The notes beneath the pieces were generated by a model, which saw only the letters and a program-made list of their open reading frames with translations, searched no databases and was not told the origin of the DNA. Shown here one piece after another: positions 16,677 through 27,021 of a stretch of 64,000 bases of DNA. The stretch lies in the NCBI RefSeq assembly GCF_002081715.1, contig NZ_MUKP01000003.1, positions 1-64,000 of the forward strand. Direction: 5' to 3'. Both the position numbers and the translations under genes were made by a program. The stretch is from Nocardia donostiensis. GTDB taxonomy: Bacteria > Actinomycetota > Actinomycetes > Mycobacteriales > Mycobacteriaceae. Numbering within the stretch: the stretch's first letter is position 1; the number at the start of each line of letters is the position of its first letter.

Positions 16677-18136
16677 ACGACCGCGCCGACAACACCGAAC
16701 CGGAGCCGCAGCACGGTGCCGCAGACCGGCTCGGTTCCGGGCCGTCGCCGGTCGAATTGGCCGAAATGGCGCTGGTCGAAGCCGAACTCGACCAGCGCTG
16801 GCCGGAAACCAAGATCGAGCCCTCGCTGGCCAGGATCGCCGCGCTGATGGACCTGCTCGGGTCGCCGCAGCGCGGCTATCCGGCGATTCACGTCGCCGGA
16901 ACCAACGGCAAGACCTCGGTTACCAGAATGATCGACGCGTTGCTGACCGCGCTGCACCGGCGCACCGGACGGTTCACCAGCCCGCATCTGCAGCTGGCCA
17001 CCGAACGCATCAGCATCGATAACGCGCCGATCTCACCGGGGCGCTATGTGGAGCTGTACCGCGAACTGCAGCCCTATCTCGAGATGATCGACACACAGTC
17101 GGCTGCTTCCGGTGGCCCGGCGATGAGCAAATTCGAAGTGCTCACCGCCATGGCATTCGCCGCGTTCGCGGAAGCGCCGGTCGACGTCGCGGTGGTGGAA
17201 ACCGGGATGGGTGGTACCTGGGACGCCACCAACGTCATCGACGGGCAGGTCGCGGTGATCACACCGATCGGCCTCGACCACACCGACTACCTCGGCCCCG
17301 ACCTCACCGCCATCGCCGGGGAGAAGGCCGGGATCATCAAACGAGCACCGGAGAGCCTGATCCCCCAGGACACCGTCGCGGTCATCGCCGAACAGGACCC
17401 GGAGGCGATGACCGTGCTGCTGCGCCGCACGGTCGAAGCCGATGCCGCGGTGGCCCGAGCGGGCGCGGAATTCCAGGTGCTGACCCGGCAGGTCGCCGTC
17501 GGCGGGCAACAGCTGCAATTGCAGGGGCTCGGCGGGGTCTACGACGAGATCTTCCTGCCGCTGCACGGTGAGCACCAGGCGCACAACGCCGCGGTGGCGC
17601 TGGCCGCGGTGGAGGCGTTCTTCGGGGCAGGCGCGCAGCGGCAGCTCGACATCGACGCGGTACGCGCCGGTTTCGCGAGCGTCACCAGCCCGGGCAGGCT
17701 GGAACGGATGCGCAACGCACCCACCATCTTCATCGACGCCGCGCACAACCCGGCCGGGGCCACAGCGCTGGCCGCCACCCTGTCTGCGGAGTTCGATTTC
17801 CGCAAACTGGTCGGCGTGGTCGCGGTACTCGGCGACAAGGACGCCGCGGGCATTCTGACCGCCCTGGAACCGGTGTTCGACGAGATCGTGGTCACCAGCA
17901 ACGGCTCGCCGCGCGCCCTGAGCGTCGACACCCTGGCCGATCTGGCCGTTCAGCGGTTCGGGGACGAGCGCGTGGTGACCGCACCCACCCTGCCCGACGC
18001 ACTGGAGACCGCCATCGCCATAGCCGAGGAGGCGGGAGAGCCGGGTGAGATGGTGTCCGGCGCCGGTGTCGTAGTGACCGGCTCGGTGGTCACAGCGGGC
18101 GCTGCCCGCGCCCTGTTCGGAAAGGAACCGGCATGA
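16673..18136 (+). CDS. folC: Bifunctional folylpolyglutamate/dihydrofolate synthase
   Basis: The product is 487 aa. It adds glutamate to dihydropteroate and then to reduced folates using ATP. The Mur-ligase type P-loop [13 protein letters not shown] lies at about 73-85. [12 protein letters not shown], the omega-loop region [12 protein letters not shown] and the C-terminal ligand domain with [13 protein letters not shown] are present. GTG at 16673 overlaps the valS stop (GTGA), so translation is coupled. The first 50 residues are an acidic extension longer than in E. coli FolC but common in actinobacteria. Confidence 0.96.
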   Translation: MNDRADNTEPEPQHGAADRLGSGPSPVELAEMALVEAELDQRWPETKIEPSLARIAALMDLLGSPQRGYPAIHVAGTNGKTSVTRMIDALLTALHRRTGRFTSPHLQLATERISIDNAPISPGRYVELYRELQPYLEMIDTQSAASGGPAMSKFEVLTAMAFAAFAEAPVDVAVVETGMGGTWDATNVIDGQVAVITPIGLDHTDYLGPDLTAIAGEKAGIIKRAPESLIPQDTVAVIAEQDPEAMTVLLRRTVEADAAVARAGAEFQVLTRQVAVGGQQLQLQGLGGVYDEIFLPLHGEHQAHNAAVALAAVEAFFGAGAQRQLDIDAVRAGFASVTSPGRLERMRNAPTIFIDAAHNPAGATALAATLSAEFDFRKLVGVVAVLGDKDAAGILTALEPVFDEIVVTSNGSPRALSVDTLADLAVQRFGDERVVTAPTLPDALETAIAIAEEAGEPGEMVSGAGVVVTGSVVTAGAARALFGKEPA

Positions 18137-18570
18137 GTGGTCAGCGACCGGAGGAGGGGGCGGAGCGTAACCACGAAGGTCGCCCTGCTATCACACCGCC
18201 CGACCCGTGGAAGGGGCTGCGCGGTGTGATGGCGGGCGCCCTGATCCTCGAGGCGATCACGGTGCTGCTCGCGCTCCCCGTGGTCGCCGACGTCGGCGGC
18301 GGAGTGACCTGGCTATCCGGTGGTTACCTGGTGCTGCTGGCGCTGGTGATGGTGGCCGGTGCGGGACTGCAGCGGCGCTCGTGGGCCATCCCGTTCAACC
18401 TCGGGCTGCAGGTGCTGGTGCTGCTCGGTGGGTTCATCCACATCTCCATCGTGATCATCGGTGTGGTGTTCGTTGCCGTCTGGGCCTTCATCCTGGTGCT
18501 GCGCGCCGACGTCAAACGGCGGATGGAGCGGGGGCAGCTGCCGAGCCAGCGGATATCGCGGCAGTCTTGA
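18133..18570 (+). CDS. DUF4233 family membrane protein
   Basis: The product is 145 aa with a charged N terminus of about 27 residues and four predicted membrane helices (about 28-50, 57-78, 83-100 and 102-122). It ends in a basic tail (RADVKRRMERG). The family is found almost always just after folC in actinobacteria, equivalent to Rv2446c; its function is unknown. The start overlaps the folC stop by four bases (ATGA), which ties its synthesis to FolC. Confidence 0.9.
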   Translation: MSGQRPEEGAERNHEGRPAITPPDPWKGLRGVMAGALILEAITVLLALPVVADVGGGVTWLSGGYLVLLALVMVAGAGLQRRSWAIPFNLGLQVLVLLGGFIHISIVIIGVVFVAVWAFILVLRADVKRRMERGQLPSQRISRQS

Positions 18571-18618
18571 CATCGCTTGTCGGTGGGCCACGGTTCGGTG
18601 ACCAGGGGGGCAGCCCAT

Positions 18619-18624
18619 TAAGCT
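18619..18624 (+). promoter_or_regulatory. -10 box of leaderless ndk promoter
   Basis: TAAGCT ends seven bases before the GTG of ndk and no ribosome site is present, so the transcript is probably leaderless. Confidence 0.5.
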
Positions 18625-18631
18625 GTGCGCT

Positions 18632-19048
18632 GTGACAGAGCAGACTTTGGTTCTCATCAAGCCGGACGGTGTGTCCCGCGGCCTCGTCGGCGAGGTGCTC
18701 AACCGCATCGAGCGCAGGGGTCTCGGGCTCGCCGCTCTGCAGTTGAAGCATGTATCGCAGGAGCTGGCCGGACAGCACTACGCCGAGCACGAGGGCAAAC
18801 CGTTCTTCGGTTCGCTGATCGAATTCATCACCTCCGGCCCTGTGGTGGCCGCCGTGGTCGAGGGTCCGCACGCGATCGCCGCGTTCCGGCAGATCGCCGG
18901 CGGCACCGACCCCGTGAACAAGGCCGCGCCCGGTACCATCCGCGGCGATTTCGCCCTGGAAACGCAGGAAAATCTGGTCCACGGCTCCGATTCGCCCGAC
19001 TCGGCCAAGCGCGAGATCGCGCTCTGGTTCCCCGACTTCCCGATCTGA
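18632..19048 (+). CDS. ndk: Nucleoside diphosphate kinase
   Basis: The product is 138 aa, full length for the family. It transfers the gamma phosphate from NTPs to NDPs through a phosphohistidine. The catalytic His117 is in [34 protein letters not shown] and [10 protein letters not shown] are the conserved nucleotide-binding segments. It begins at GTG 18632. It follows the DUF4233 gene after 61 bases and has its own promoter-like sequence. Confidence 0.98.
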   Translation: MTEQTLVLIKPDGVSRGLVGEVLNRIERRGLGLAALQLKHVSQELAGQHYAEHEGKPFFGSLIEFITSGPVVAAVVEGPHAIAAFRQIAGGTDPVNKAAPGTIRGDFALETQENLVHGSDSPDSAKREIALWFPDFPI

Positions 19049-19444
19049 TATCCGGCCCGGTCCCGGCACTCGCCGACGCCCCAGCACAGCGCCGATGGCG
19101 AACCCTCGGCGCACCGTGTGGGATACTGGCAAGTGGTTGTGGCCGCGAAGGTCGCAATCGGATGACACACTGCGGTTCGATGCCGCCATCGCTGCCACGG
19201 ACAGACAGCCGGTCTCATGGGCCGTCGCCCGGCACGCTGGATGAGCGCTCGTATCGCGGAGTTCAGCCATATGCCAGGCGCCGCGTGGCCAGTTAGCCCG
19301 ACTGATGTTCGATGGAGATAACCGGGCACGCGGGGCGAGACCATTGACCTCGTGCCAACCGTGCGAGGCAGACGGACAGCGCCCCCGCGTCGGCCGCGTC
19401 ACTCCCCCCGGGGAGGGACGCGCCCGGGGGCCCGAGGAGACTTC
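19049..19444 (+). other. Long upstream region of the RNase E/G gene
   Basis: No gene is seen. This stretch probably includes a long 5' untranslated region. A strong hairpin (19396-19421: GCGTC and CTCCCC arms against GGGGAG and GACGC with one A-G mismatch) ends 13 bases before the GAGGAGA ribosome site. RNase E genes often control themselves through their leader; that is a family analogy, not shown here. Confidence 0.5.
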
Positions 19445-22400
19445 GTGGCCGATCAAGAGCCGCTGGACACAACATCACAGGATGCCGATCAATTGCCGGA
19501 GCGAATCCGAGTTCATGCGCTGGCCAAGCGGCTGGGGGTGACAAGCAAACGCATCCTCGCCAAACTCGCCGAGTTGGGGTTCCAGGTGCGCAGCCCCCAG
19601 TCGAACGTCGAGCGGGCCGTGGCCGAATCGGTCCGTGACTCGCTCACCACCTCCGACGAGGCGGCAAGCCCGGCAGCTGCGGCCGAGCCCGCCACGACCG
19701 TGCCCGGCGTCGCGGAATCGGCAGGCGAGGTGGCAGGGGCTGCTGCGGCTGCGGACAGCGTTCCGCAAACACCTGCCGAAGAGCCCGCTACCGGTTCCGG
19801 GCAAACCTCGGGTAGCCGAGCCGATACCGCTGCCGAACACGTGCCCGCATTCACCGGCGGTCTGTTCGCAAGTCCGATCCCAGAGGAACCGGCCGCCGCC
19901 GAACCTGTGGTGTTCGAATCCGCGGTCGTGGCCGCGCCGCTGTTCCTCTCCCCGGATGCCGCCGCAGCCGAGGAGCTGCGCAGGCAGCGCAGGGCTGAAC
20001 GCGAAGCCGCCCGGGTCAGGGAAGCCGAGGCTGCTGAGGCCGAAGCCGATACAGAGTCCCGCGGTAACGGCGAGACCGAAACCGACGAGCAAACCATCGT
20101 CGAGCAGCAGGCCGAATCCGACGACCAGCCGCGGCGCAGGCGGCGCGGCAGGCGGGGACGCGGGCGTGGCCGGGGTGAACAGCCCACCGAGGCCGAAACC
20201 GACAGCGACACCGAGCGCAGCGAGGTAGCCGAATCCGACCAGGACGAGCAGGCCACCGAGGAGCGCGGCGCAGACAAGACCGACTCGACAACGGCTGCTG
20301 CGGCTGCTGTGTCTTCGGAGACCGAGGAGCCTTCAGGGGCGACCGAGAGCGCCGAATCGGGTGAGGACACCGAAACCCCAGAAGGCTCCAGCCGCAGACG
20401 GCGGCGCAGGCGCAGGCGCAAGGTCGTCGGTGAATCCGGCGCCGACAACGAGCCCGCCGACGACGACCCGCCCAATACCGTCGTGCACGAGCGCGAACCG
20501 CGGAACAAGAGCCGCGGCCGCGCCACCGTCGACGAGGTGCAGGGCATCAGTGGCTCGACCCGGCTGGAAGCCAAACGGCAGCGCCGTCGCGACGGCCGGG
20601 AAGCGGGCAGGCGCCGCCCGCCGATTCTGACCGAATCAGAATTCCTGGCCCGCCGCGAAGCGGTCGACCGGGTGATGGTGGTGCGGGAGAAGTCGTTCCC
20701 CGGGCATCCCACGGCCACTCAGGTCGCCGTGCTCGAGGACAACATCCTGGTCGAGCATTTCGTCACCAACACCGGCTCGCCGTCCATGGTCGGTAACGTC
20801 TACCTGGGCAAAGTGCAGAATGTGCTGCCCAGTATGGAAGCGGCGTTCGTCGATATCGGTCGCGGCCGCAACGGGGTGCTCTACGCCGGTGAGGTCAATT
20901 GGGAGGCCGCTGGGCTCGGCGGTAAAGAACGCAAGATCGAACAGGCGCTCAAACCGGGCGATCAGGTGCTGGTCCAGGTCAGCAAGGACCCGGTCGGGCA
21001 CAAAGGCGCCCGACTGACCACCCAGATCAGCCTGGCGGGCCGGTTCCTGGTGTACGTGCCGGGCGGTACCTCCACCGGGATCAGTCGCAAACTGCCCGAC
21101 ACCGAACGCAAACGGCTCAAGGAGATCCTGCGCGAGATCGTCCCCGCCGATGCCGGTGTGATCATCCGCACCGCCTCCGAGGGGGTCAGCGAAGCTGAGC
21201 TGACCCGTGATGTGGAACGGTTGCAGACCACCTGGCGCACCATCGAAGAAGCGTCCACCCGCGATTCCGGTGCGCCGAAGACGCTGTACGAAGAGCCCGA
21301 CCTGCTGGTCAAGGTCATTCGGGACCTGTTCAACGAGGACTTCTCCAAACTCGTCATCGAAGGCGAGCGGTCCTGGAGCACGGTGGAGAACTACATCCGC
21401 ACCGTTGCCCCCGACCTGCTGTCGCGGGTGTCGCGGCATGAAAGCGGTACTGGTTCCCACCCCGGTGCGGATGTCTTCGAGACCTACCGCATCGACGAAC
21501 AGCTCGCGAAGGCGCTCGATCGCAAGGTGTGGTTGCCGTCGGGCGGCACCCTCGTCATCGACCGCACCGAGGCGATGACGGTGATCGACGTCAACACCGG
21601 CAAGTTCACCGGTTCCGGCGGCGGCAATCTGGAGGAGACCGTCACGCGCAACAACCTCGAGGCCGCCGAGGAAATCGTGCGGCAGATGCGGTTGCGCGAT
21701 ATCGGCGGCATGATCGTCGTCGACTTCATCGATATGGTCCTCGAATCCAATCGGGACCTGGTGCTGCGCCGGCTCACCGAGGCGCTGGGCCGCGACCGCA
21801 CCCGGCACCAGGTGTCGGAGGTGACCTCGCTCGGCTTGGTTCAGATGACCAGGAAGAAGCTGGGCACCGGCCTGGTCGAAGCGTTCTCCACCACCTGCGA
21901 GCACTGCCACGGCCGCGGCATCCTGGTGCACAACTACCCGGTGGAGCCTTCCGCGGGCGAGGACGGTTCCGGACGTGGGCGAGAAACCGGCTCGCGTCGC
22001 CGCCGCGGCCGGGACAAGGCCGCCGCCCCTGTTACGCCTGCGGCGCAGCCCGGCGAAACCCCCGATGAGGACGCCGCGGTCAAACGCGCCCATCCGGTGG
22101 CGCTCGCCATGGCCGCGCACCAAGCCGAGGAGACGGGTGCTGTCGAACAGCGCCCCGATTCGGTGGAAGCCGCCGAACCCGAGCGAGTGGCGACCGAGGC
22201 GATTGCCGTCGAACTGTCGCCGGAGGCCGCGCAGGCCGTCGCGGAGGACACTGGGCGCGTTGCTTCGTCAGCGGTGGACTCGGCGGATGCCCGGCCTGCG
22301 GAAACCGCTGCCGAATCCACCGAGTCCGGCGAGTCCGGCGAGTTCGCTGAGCCGGCCGAGCAGCGGCCGGCCCGCGCCCGGCGCAGGGCCAGGTCGAAGC

Positions 22401-22891
22401 CGAGCACGATCGGCGCCACCGCGGCCCGCAACGGTATGGCCGCCGAGGCGGCTTCCGGTGGCACCGCCACCGACACGGGTGCCGAAACCCCTGCTGCGGC
22501 GAAAGCCAACGGCCGGGCCGTTGTGCCGGAGCCGGCCCCGGCACCGGGGCGCGTCACCGACGAAGCGGTCGCGGCGACCGGGCAAACGGAGGCAGCCGAG
22601 CCTGCAACCACCGAGCAGGCACAGTCGGCGGCCGAGGAGTCTCGGTCGGGGATGACGGAGCCTGTCGCCCGGCAGCCGCGTCGGCGCCGAGTCGCCCGCT
22701 CTGCCGCAGCGCCCGCCGCGGACAGCGCGGGTGCGGTATTCGTCGTCGGCGCCGAACAGCCCGCCGCCCCGGCGGTCGACTACACCGATTACTCCACAGC
22801 CGCGTCGGCGGCGGCGCAGTTGCCCGCCCGCAAGACTCGCAGGCGCGCGGCGGGCAGGCCCGCTGGTCCGCCGGTGGACGCCGACGAGTGA
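19445..22891 (+). CDS. rne: Ribonuclease E/G family endoribonuclease with IF2-N-like N terminus
   Basis: The product is about 1148 aa. It cleaves single-stranded RNA in mRNA decay and rRNA maturation. Residues about 20-55 (IRVHALAKRLGVTSKRILAKLAELGF) resemble the N-terminal domain of initiation factor IF2. A long disordered acidic and Arg-rich region follows to about 420. The S1 region begins near 440 (MVGNVYLGKVQNVLPSMEAAFVDIG). Catalytic aspartates are in TVIDVNTGKFTG and VVDFIDM, and the zinc-link CEHCHGRG lies near 817. The tail to 1148 is again disordered. The GTG at 19445 follows GAGGAGA; an upstream ATG lacks a ribosome site. Confidence 0.95.
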   Translation: MADQEPLDTTSQDADQLPERIRVHALAKRLGVTSKRILAKLAELGFQVRSPQSNVERAVAESVRDSLTTSDEAASPAAAAEPATTVPGVAESAGEVAGAAAAADSVPQTPAEEPATGSGQTSGSRADTAAEHVPAFTGGLFASPIPEEPAAAEPVVFESAVVAAPLFLSPDAAAAEELRRQRRAEREAARVREAEAAEAEADTESRGNGETETDEQTIVEQQAESDDQPRRRRRGRRGRGRGRGEQPTEAETDSDTERSEVAESDQDEQATEERGADKTDSTTAAAAAVSSETEEPSGATESAESGEDTETPEGSSRRRRRRRRRKVVGESGADNEPADDDPPNTVVHEREPRNKSRGRATVDEVQGISGSTRLEAKRQRRRDGREAGRRRPPILTESEFLARREAVDRVMVVREKSFPGHPTATQVAVLEDNILVEHFVTNTGSPSMVGNVYLGKVQNVLPSMEAAFVDIGRGRNGVLYAGEVNWEAAGLGGKERKIEQALKPGDQVLVQVSKDPVGHKGARLTTQISLAGRFLVYVPGGTSTGISRKLPDTERKRLKEILREIVPADAGVIIRTASEGVSEAELTRDVERLQTTWRTIEEASTRDSGAPKTLYEEPDLLVKVIRDLFNEDFSKLVIEGERSWSTVENYIRTVAPDLLSRVSRHESGTGSHPGADVFETYRIDEQLAKALDRKVWLPSGGTLVIDRTEAMTVIDVNTGKFTGSGGGNLEETVTRNNLEAAEEIVRQMRLRDIGGMIVVDFIDMVLESNRDLVLRRLTEALGRDRTRHQVSEVTSLGLVQMTRKKLGTGLVEAFSTTCEHCHGRGILVHNYPVEPSAGEDGSGRGRETGSRRRRGRDKAAAPVTPAAQPGETPDEDAAVKRAHPVALAMAAHQAEETGAVEQRPDSVEAAEPERVATEAIAVELSPEAAQAVAEDTGRVASSAVDSADARPAETAAESTESGESGEFAEPAEQRPARARRRARSKPSTIGATAARNGMAAEAASGGTATDTGAETPAAAKANGRAVVPEPAPAPGRVTDEAVAATGQTEAAEPATTEQAQSAAEESRSGMTEPVARQPRRRRVARSAAAPAADSAGAVFVVGAEQPAAPAVDYTDYSTAASAAAQLPARKTRRRAAGRPAGPPVDADE

Positions 22892-23190
22892 GAGCGCAGG
22901 ACCTCGCCCCACGCGGACGGGGATTGCGGCCCGGTTTGGCCGAGCCAGCAGTCGTCCTGTAATCTTGCACAGTCGCTGCCCAGCGACAGCGCATGTATCG
23001 GCCCCGCCCGCGCGGGGATGATCCCGCCGCTGTTGTCGTGAAGCTGTCCCGAACAGATCACGAGGTAATCGGGTTGCTGAGGCGGCGGCTATCAGACCAG
23101 AAGTTCGTGGTTCCCCGGCGAAACCGCCATGCGGAACCACCGGGCCGCGCGAGTATGCGCCGCAACTAGAGGAAGAAGGGCAGCCGACCG
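22892..23190 (+). promoter_or_regulatory. rplU promoter and long leader
   Basis: The gap after rne holds a promoter-like pair: TTGGCC (22936-22941), 18 bases, then TAATCT (22960-22965). Transcription from there would give a leader of about 220 bases before rplU, whose ribosome site is the purine-rich GAGGAAG at 23168-23174. A leader this long before ribosomal protein genes suggests autoregulation; no known RNA family is recognised by eye. Confidence 0.5.
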
Positions 23191-23502
23191 ATGGCAACGT
23201 ACGCGATCGTCAAGACCGGCGGAAAGCAGTACAAGGTCGCGGTCGGTGACCTGGTGAAGGTCGAGAAGATCGAGGGTGCGCCGGGTACCGCCGTTGCGCT
23301 GTCGCCCGTGCTCGTCGTCGACGGGGCCGAGCTGACCACCGACGCCGCCGCGCTGGCGAAGCTGTCGGTGTCGGCTGAGGTCGTCGAGCAGACCAAGGGC
23401 CCGAAGATCCGCATCCACAAGTTCAAGAACAAGACCGGATACCACAAGCGCCAGGGTCACCGTCAGCCGCTGACGGTCCTGAAGGTCACCGGCATCAAGT
23501 AA
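23191..23502 (+). CDS. rplU: 50S ribosomal protein L21
   Basis: The product is 103 aa, full length. It opens [17 protein letters not shown] and ends with the family signature [21 protein letters not shown]. It binds 23S rRNA in the large subunit. It is paired with rpmA 43 bases downstream and followed by obg, the standard L21-L27-Obg arrangement. Confidence 0.99.
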   Translation: MATYAIVKTGGKQYKVAVGDLVKVEKIEGAPGTAVALSPVLVVDGAELTTDAAALAKLSVSAEVVEQTKGPKIRIHKFKNKTGYHKRQGHRQPLTVLKVTGIK

Positions 23503-23545
23503 CGGCCCAAGGGCTGGCCAGCCCGCACGGAGGAGTCTCACAGCA

Positions 23546-23812
23546 ATGGCACATAAGAAGGGTGCATCCAGCTCCCGGAACGGTCGCGATTCCACTAGCA
23601 AGCGCCTCGGCGTGAAGCGGTTCGGCGGACAGACCGTCAAAGCCGGCGAGATCCTGGTGCGTCAGCGCGGTACCCACTTCCACCCCGGCATCAATGTCGG
23701 CCGTGGCGGTGACGACACCCTGTTCGCGCTCGCGGCCGGCGCCGTCGAGTTCGGCAGCAAGCGTGGACGCAAGACCGTCAACATCGTGGTCCCGGAGCCG
23801 GTCGAAGCCTGA
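23546..23812 (+). CDS. rpmA: 50S ribosomal protein L27
   Basis: The product is 88 aa. The N terminus [24 protein letters not shown] is the flexible tail that reaches the peptidyl transferase centre. [19 protein letters not shown] is the family signature. A GGAG ribosome site precedes the ATG. A rho-independent terminator follows, so part of the transcription stops before obg. Confidence 0.99.
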   Translation: MAHKKGASSSRNGRDSTSKRLGVKRFGGQTVKAGEILVRQRGTHFHPGINVGRGGDDTLFALAAGAVEFGSKRGRKTVNIVVPEPVEA

Positions 23813-23836
23813 CCGGCTGACGACTCCACACAGACG

Positions 23837-23872
23837 AGCGGGTCAGGGTTGTACATCCCCTGGCCCGCTTTT
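23837..23872 (+). terminator. Rho-independent terminator after rpmA
   Basis: AGCGGGTCAGGG (23837-23848) pairs with CCCTGGCCCGCT (23858-23869) through 12 positions including one G-T, around a 9-base loop. TTTT (23869-23872) closes it. This is the best canonical terminator in the window. Confidence 0.85.
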
Positions 23873-23915
23873 CGTGTTCCCACCCGCTCGTTGTCGAAGG
23901 AGGATGATTCGGCGT

Positions 23916-25412
23916 ATGGCCAAGTTCATCGACCGTGTCGTGCTTCAGGTGCGGGCCGGTAAGGGCGGCCACGGTTGCACCTCGGTGCACCGGGAGAAAT
24001 TCAAACCGCTCGGCGGCCCGGACGGCGGCAATGGCGGCAACGGCGGGGATGTGGTTCTCGAGGTCGACTCGAATGTGCACACCCTGCTGGACTTCCACTA
24101 TCACCCGCACGCCAAAGCAGGCAACGGCAAACCGGGCGAAGGTGGCAACCGCGACGGAAAACAAGGCGCGGACCTGCTGCTGAAGGTGCCCGACGGCACC
24201 GTCGTACTCGACCGCGACGGCGAGATCCTCATCGACCTGGTCGGCGTCGGCAACCGGTTCGTGGTCGCCCGCGGTGGCCGCGGCGGGCTCGGCAATGCGG
24301 CGCTGGCGTCGCGAGCGCGTAAGGCGCCCGGGTTCGCGCTGCTCGGCGAGGACGGCGAAGAGCGCGAAGTGGTGCTCGAGCTGAAATCGGTGGCCGATGT
24401 GGGGCTGGTCGGGTTCCCGTCGGCCGGAAAGTCGTCGCTGGTGTCTGTGCTGTCGGCGGCCAAACCGAAGATCGCCGACTACCCCTTCACCACCCTCGTG
24501 CCCAACCTCGGTGTGGTGGCCAGCGGAGACACCACTTTCACCGTCGCCGATGTTCCCGGGCTCATCCCCGGTGCCAGCGAGGGGCGGGGCCTCGGGCTCG
24601 ACTTCCTGCGGCATCTGGAGCGCTGCGCGGTGCTCGCGCATGTCGTGGATTGCGCGACCTTGGAACCAGGCCGCGACCCCATCTCCGATGTGGAGGCGCT
24701 CGAAGCCGAACTGGCCGCCTACAAACCGGCGTTGCGCGCCGACGCCGGGCTCGGCGACCTGGCCGACCGGCCCAGGGTGGTGATCCTCAACAAGATCGAT
24801 GTTCCCGACGCCGCCGAGCTGGCCGATATGGTGCGCACCGAGTTCGCCGAGCGGGGTTGGCCGGTGTTCGAGATCTCCGCGGTGAGCCATGCCGGGCTAC
24901 GTCCGCTGACGTTCGCGCTGGCCGATATGGTTCGCCGATACCGTGAGGCCCAACCGAAGGCGGCCCCGAAGCGTCCCGTGATCCGGCCGATCGCGGTAGA
25001 CGACACCGGTTTCAGTGTGATCGCCGACCCCGACGAGCCGGGCGGTTTCCTCGTGCGCGGCACCCGGCCCGAGCGGTGGGTGCGCCAAACCCAGTTCGAT
25101 AACGACGAAGCCGTGGGATACCTGGCAGACCGGCTGGCCCGCCTCGGCGTCGAGGACGAGCTGGTGCGTCTGGGCGCGGAACCGGGCGCCTCGGTGACCA
25201 TCGGGGATGTCACCTTCGACTGGGAGCCACAGATTTCCGCGGGCGTCGACATGGTGCCCACCGGCCGCGGCACCGATATCCGGCTGGAGCAGTCCGACCG
25301 GGTCAGTGCCGCTGAACGCAAACACGCATCCCGGGTGCGGCGTGGTCTGGTCGCAGACGATGAGGGCCCAGCGGCGGGGAGCGACGGGCCAGGAGGCGGG
25401 AGCGGAGCGTAA
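23916..25412 (+). CDS. obg: Obg GTPase (ribosome assembly, stress)
   Basis: The product is 498 aa. An N-terminal glycine-rich Obg fold (1-158: [25 protein letters not shown], then [10 protein letters not shown]) is followed by a GTPase domain with G1 [11 protein letters not shown] at about 166. G2 is around [13 protein letters not shown]3 DVPGL and G4 LNKID. The C-terminal OCT domain lies at about 350-430. It binds the 50S subunit and couples assembly to GTP/ppGpp levels. ATG 23916 matches the conserved MAKFIDRV start, 12 bases after AAGGAGG; ATG 23904 would touch that site. Confidence 0.97.
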   Translation: MAKFIDRVVLQVRAGKGGHGCTSVHREKFKPLGGPDGGNGGNGGDVVLEVDSNVHTLLDFHYHPHAKAGNGKPGEGGNRDGKQGADLLLKVPDGTVVLDRDGEILIDLVGVGNRFVVARGGRGGLGNAALASRARKAPGFALLGEDGEEREVVLELKSVADVGLVGFPSAGKSSLVSVLSAAKPKIADYPFTTLVPNLGVVASGDTTFTVADVPGLIPGASEGRGLGLDFLRHLERCAVLAHVVDCATLEPGRDPISDVEALEAELAAYKPALRADAGLGDLADRPRVVILNKIDVPDAAELADMVRTEFAERGWPVFEISAVSHAGLRPLTFALADMVRRYREAQPKAAPKRPVIRPIAVDDTGFSVIADPDEPGGFLVRGTRPERWVRQTQFDNDEAVGYLADRLARLGVEDELVRLGAEPGASVTIGDVTFDWEPQISAGVDMVPTGRGTDIRLEQSDRVSAAERKHASRVRRGLVADDEGPAAGSDGPGGGSGA

Positions 25413-25494
25413 CCACGGAGGGCTCCGCGAGTGCCGAACAGTGAAGGGAGCATAGGCAGGTGAACCAGCAGACCTGCGGAGCAGGAGATCTGCC

Positions 25495-26628
25495 GTGACC
25501 GAGACCGAATTACGTTTCGGAGCCGAACTCAGCGACGCGCGTCGCGCCATTGCGGGCGCACGCAGCGTTGTGGTGAAGATCGGTTCTTCGGCATTGACAA
25601 GTTTGCACGGCGGACTCGACACCCACCGATTGGATCTGCTCGCCGATGCCGTGGAAGCACGGATGCGGGCAGGATCGGATGTGGTTGTGGTGTCTTCCGG
25701 AGCGGTGGGCGCCGGAATCGCACCGCTGGGCCTGGCTCGGCGCCCCAGGGACCTGGCCGGTAAACAGGCCGCTGCCAGTGTCGGTCAGCTCGCCCTCGCT
25801 CACGCCTGGGGCACGTCCTTCGCCCGCTACGGCAGAACTGTCGGCCAGGTACTGCTCAGCGCCGGTGACTTCGCCCGCCGCGAACAGCATCGCAACGCTC
25901 AGCGCACCCTCGACAGGCTGCGTTCTCTCGGCGCGATTGCGGTGGTCAACGAGAACGACACCGTCGCCACCGAGGAGATCCGCTTCGGCGACAACGACCG
26001 GCTCGCCGCGCTGGTCGCCCACCTGGTCGGTGCGGATGCGCTGGTGCTGCTGTCGGATGTGGAGGGACTCTACGACGGTGATCCGCGCAAAGGCGCGGCC
26101 ACTTTCATTCCCGAGGTACGTTCCAGTGTCGACCTGGACGGGGTCATCGCGGGCACCGGCGGCGCGCTCGGCACCGGCGGTATGGCCTCCAAATTGTCCG
26201 CAGCCCGGCTCGCCGCCGACGCTGGTGTGCCGGTCCTGCTGGCCGCGGCATCACAGGCGGCCACCGCGTTGGCTGCGGGCACCGTCGGCACAGCCTTCGC
26301 CGCCCGCCCGGTTCGCTTGTCGGCCCGCAAGTTCTGGGTCAGGCATGCCGCCGACAGCCGCGGCGCGATCGTCATCGATGCGGGTGCGGTGCGCGCGGTC
26401 GCCGAATGCCGCCGGTCGCTGCTTGCCGCGGGAATTGTCGCGGTCAAGGGACGCTTTTACGGCGGCGATGTCGTCGACCTCGTCTCCCCGGACCGCAAGG
26501 TGGTGGCGCGCGGGGTCGTCGAATACGACAGCAGCGAGCTGTCCACCATGCTCGGCCGCTCCACCCGGGAACTGCCCGACACCATGCAGCGTCCGGTGAT
26601 TCACGCCGACGATCTGGTCAAAGTCTGA
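25495..26628 (+). CDS. proB: Glutamate 5-kinase
   Basis: The product is 377 aa and catalyses the first step of proline synthesis, ATP-dependent phosphorylation of glutamate. The amino acid kinase domain spans about 20-270 ([54 protein letters not shown]). A PUA domain follows (about 290-365). It starts at GTG 25495 after GGAG. It lies 82 bases after obg. proA, the next enzyme of the pathway, is about 9 kb downstream, as in mycobacteria. Confidence 0.97.
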   Translation: MTETELRFGAELSDARRAIAGARSVVVKIGSSALTSLHGGLDTHRLDLLADAVEARMRAGSDVVVVSSGAVGAGIAPLGLARRPRDLAGKQAAASVGQLALAHAWGTSFARYGRTVGQVLLSAGDFARREQHRNAQRTLDRLRSLGAIAVVNENDTVATEEIRFGDNDRLAALVAHLVGADALVLLSDVEGLYDGDPRKGAATFIPEVRSSVDLDGVIAGTGGALGTGGMASKLSAARLAADAGVPVLLAAASQAATALAAGTVGTAFAARPVRLSARKFWVRHAADSRGAIVIDAGAVRAVAECRRSLLAAGIVAVKGRFYGGDVVDLVSPDRKVVARGVVEYDSSELSTMLGRSTRELPDTMQRPVIHADDLVKV

Positions 26629-26643
26629 TTTCCGGCGGTATCG

Positions 26644-26970
26644 TCAGGAAAGAACCGACGGCTCGAACGTGTCACTGCTTTCCTGCGGTTTCCCGCGGCA
26701 GGCGTTGCGGTAAGCCTGCGGGGTAACGCCGTCCGTGAGGCCACCATCGTCTCGGCTACCGCAAGCGTGGCTGCGGCCGAGCCACGAGGGACCTGTCGCT
26801 CGGATCGATCCGATCTCCTCGTAGCTCATCCGGCGGCCACTCGAGTATCCGCCTGCTCGGACGAGCGGCGGGTGGCGATCCCCGCCGGAACGCTCCCTCG
26901 CCTACGCGGTGGCTGTCGTCTGGGCAACCCAGCCGGATCCGGGAGACGACGCCTTCGAGGGCCGAAACCA
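26644..26970 (-). pseudogene. Degraded AraC/GlxA-type regulator C terminus
   Basis: The 393 bases between proB and the PPE-like gene hold no intact gene. In separate minus-strand frames there are fragments that resemble the C-terminal helix-turn-helix of AraC regulators: ARPSRRILEWPP near 26850, MSYEEIGSI at 26829-26803, and DGVTPQAYRNACRGK near 26720. GVTPQAYR is the usual end of that domain. The pieces are in order but need at least two frame changes, so this reads as a dead remnant. The match was made by eye. Confidence 0.4.
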
Positions 26971-27021
26971 CCTGCGGTAGCTAAAAGCGGGTGACCCTGG
27001 CCGCGAGGCCCGACAATCGGC

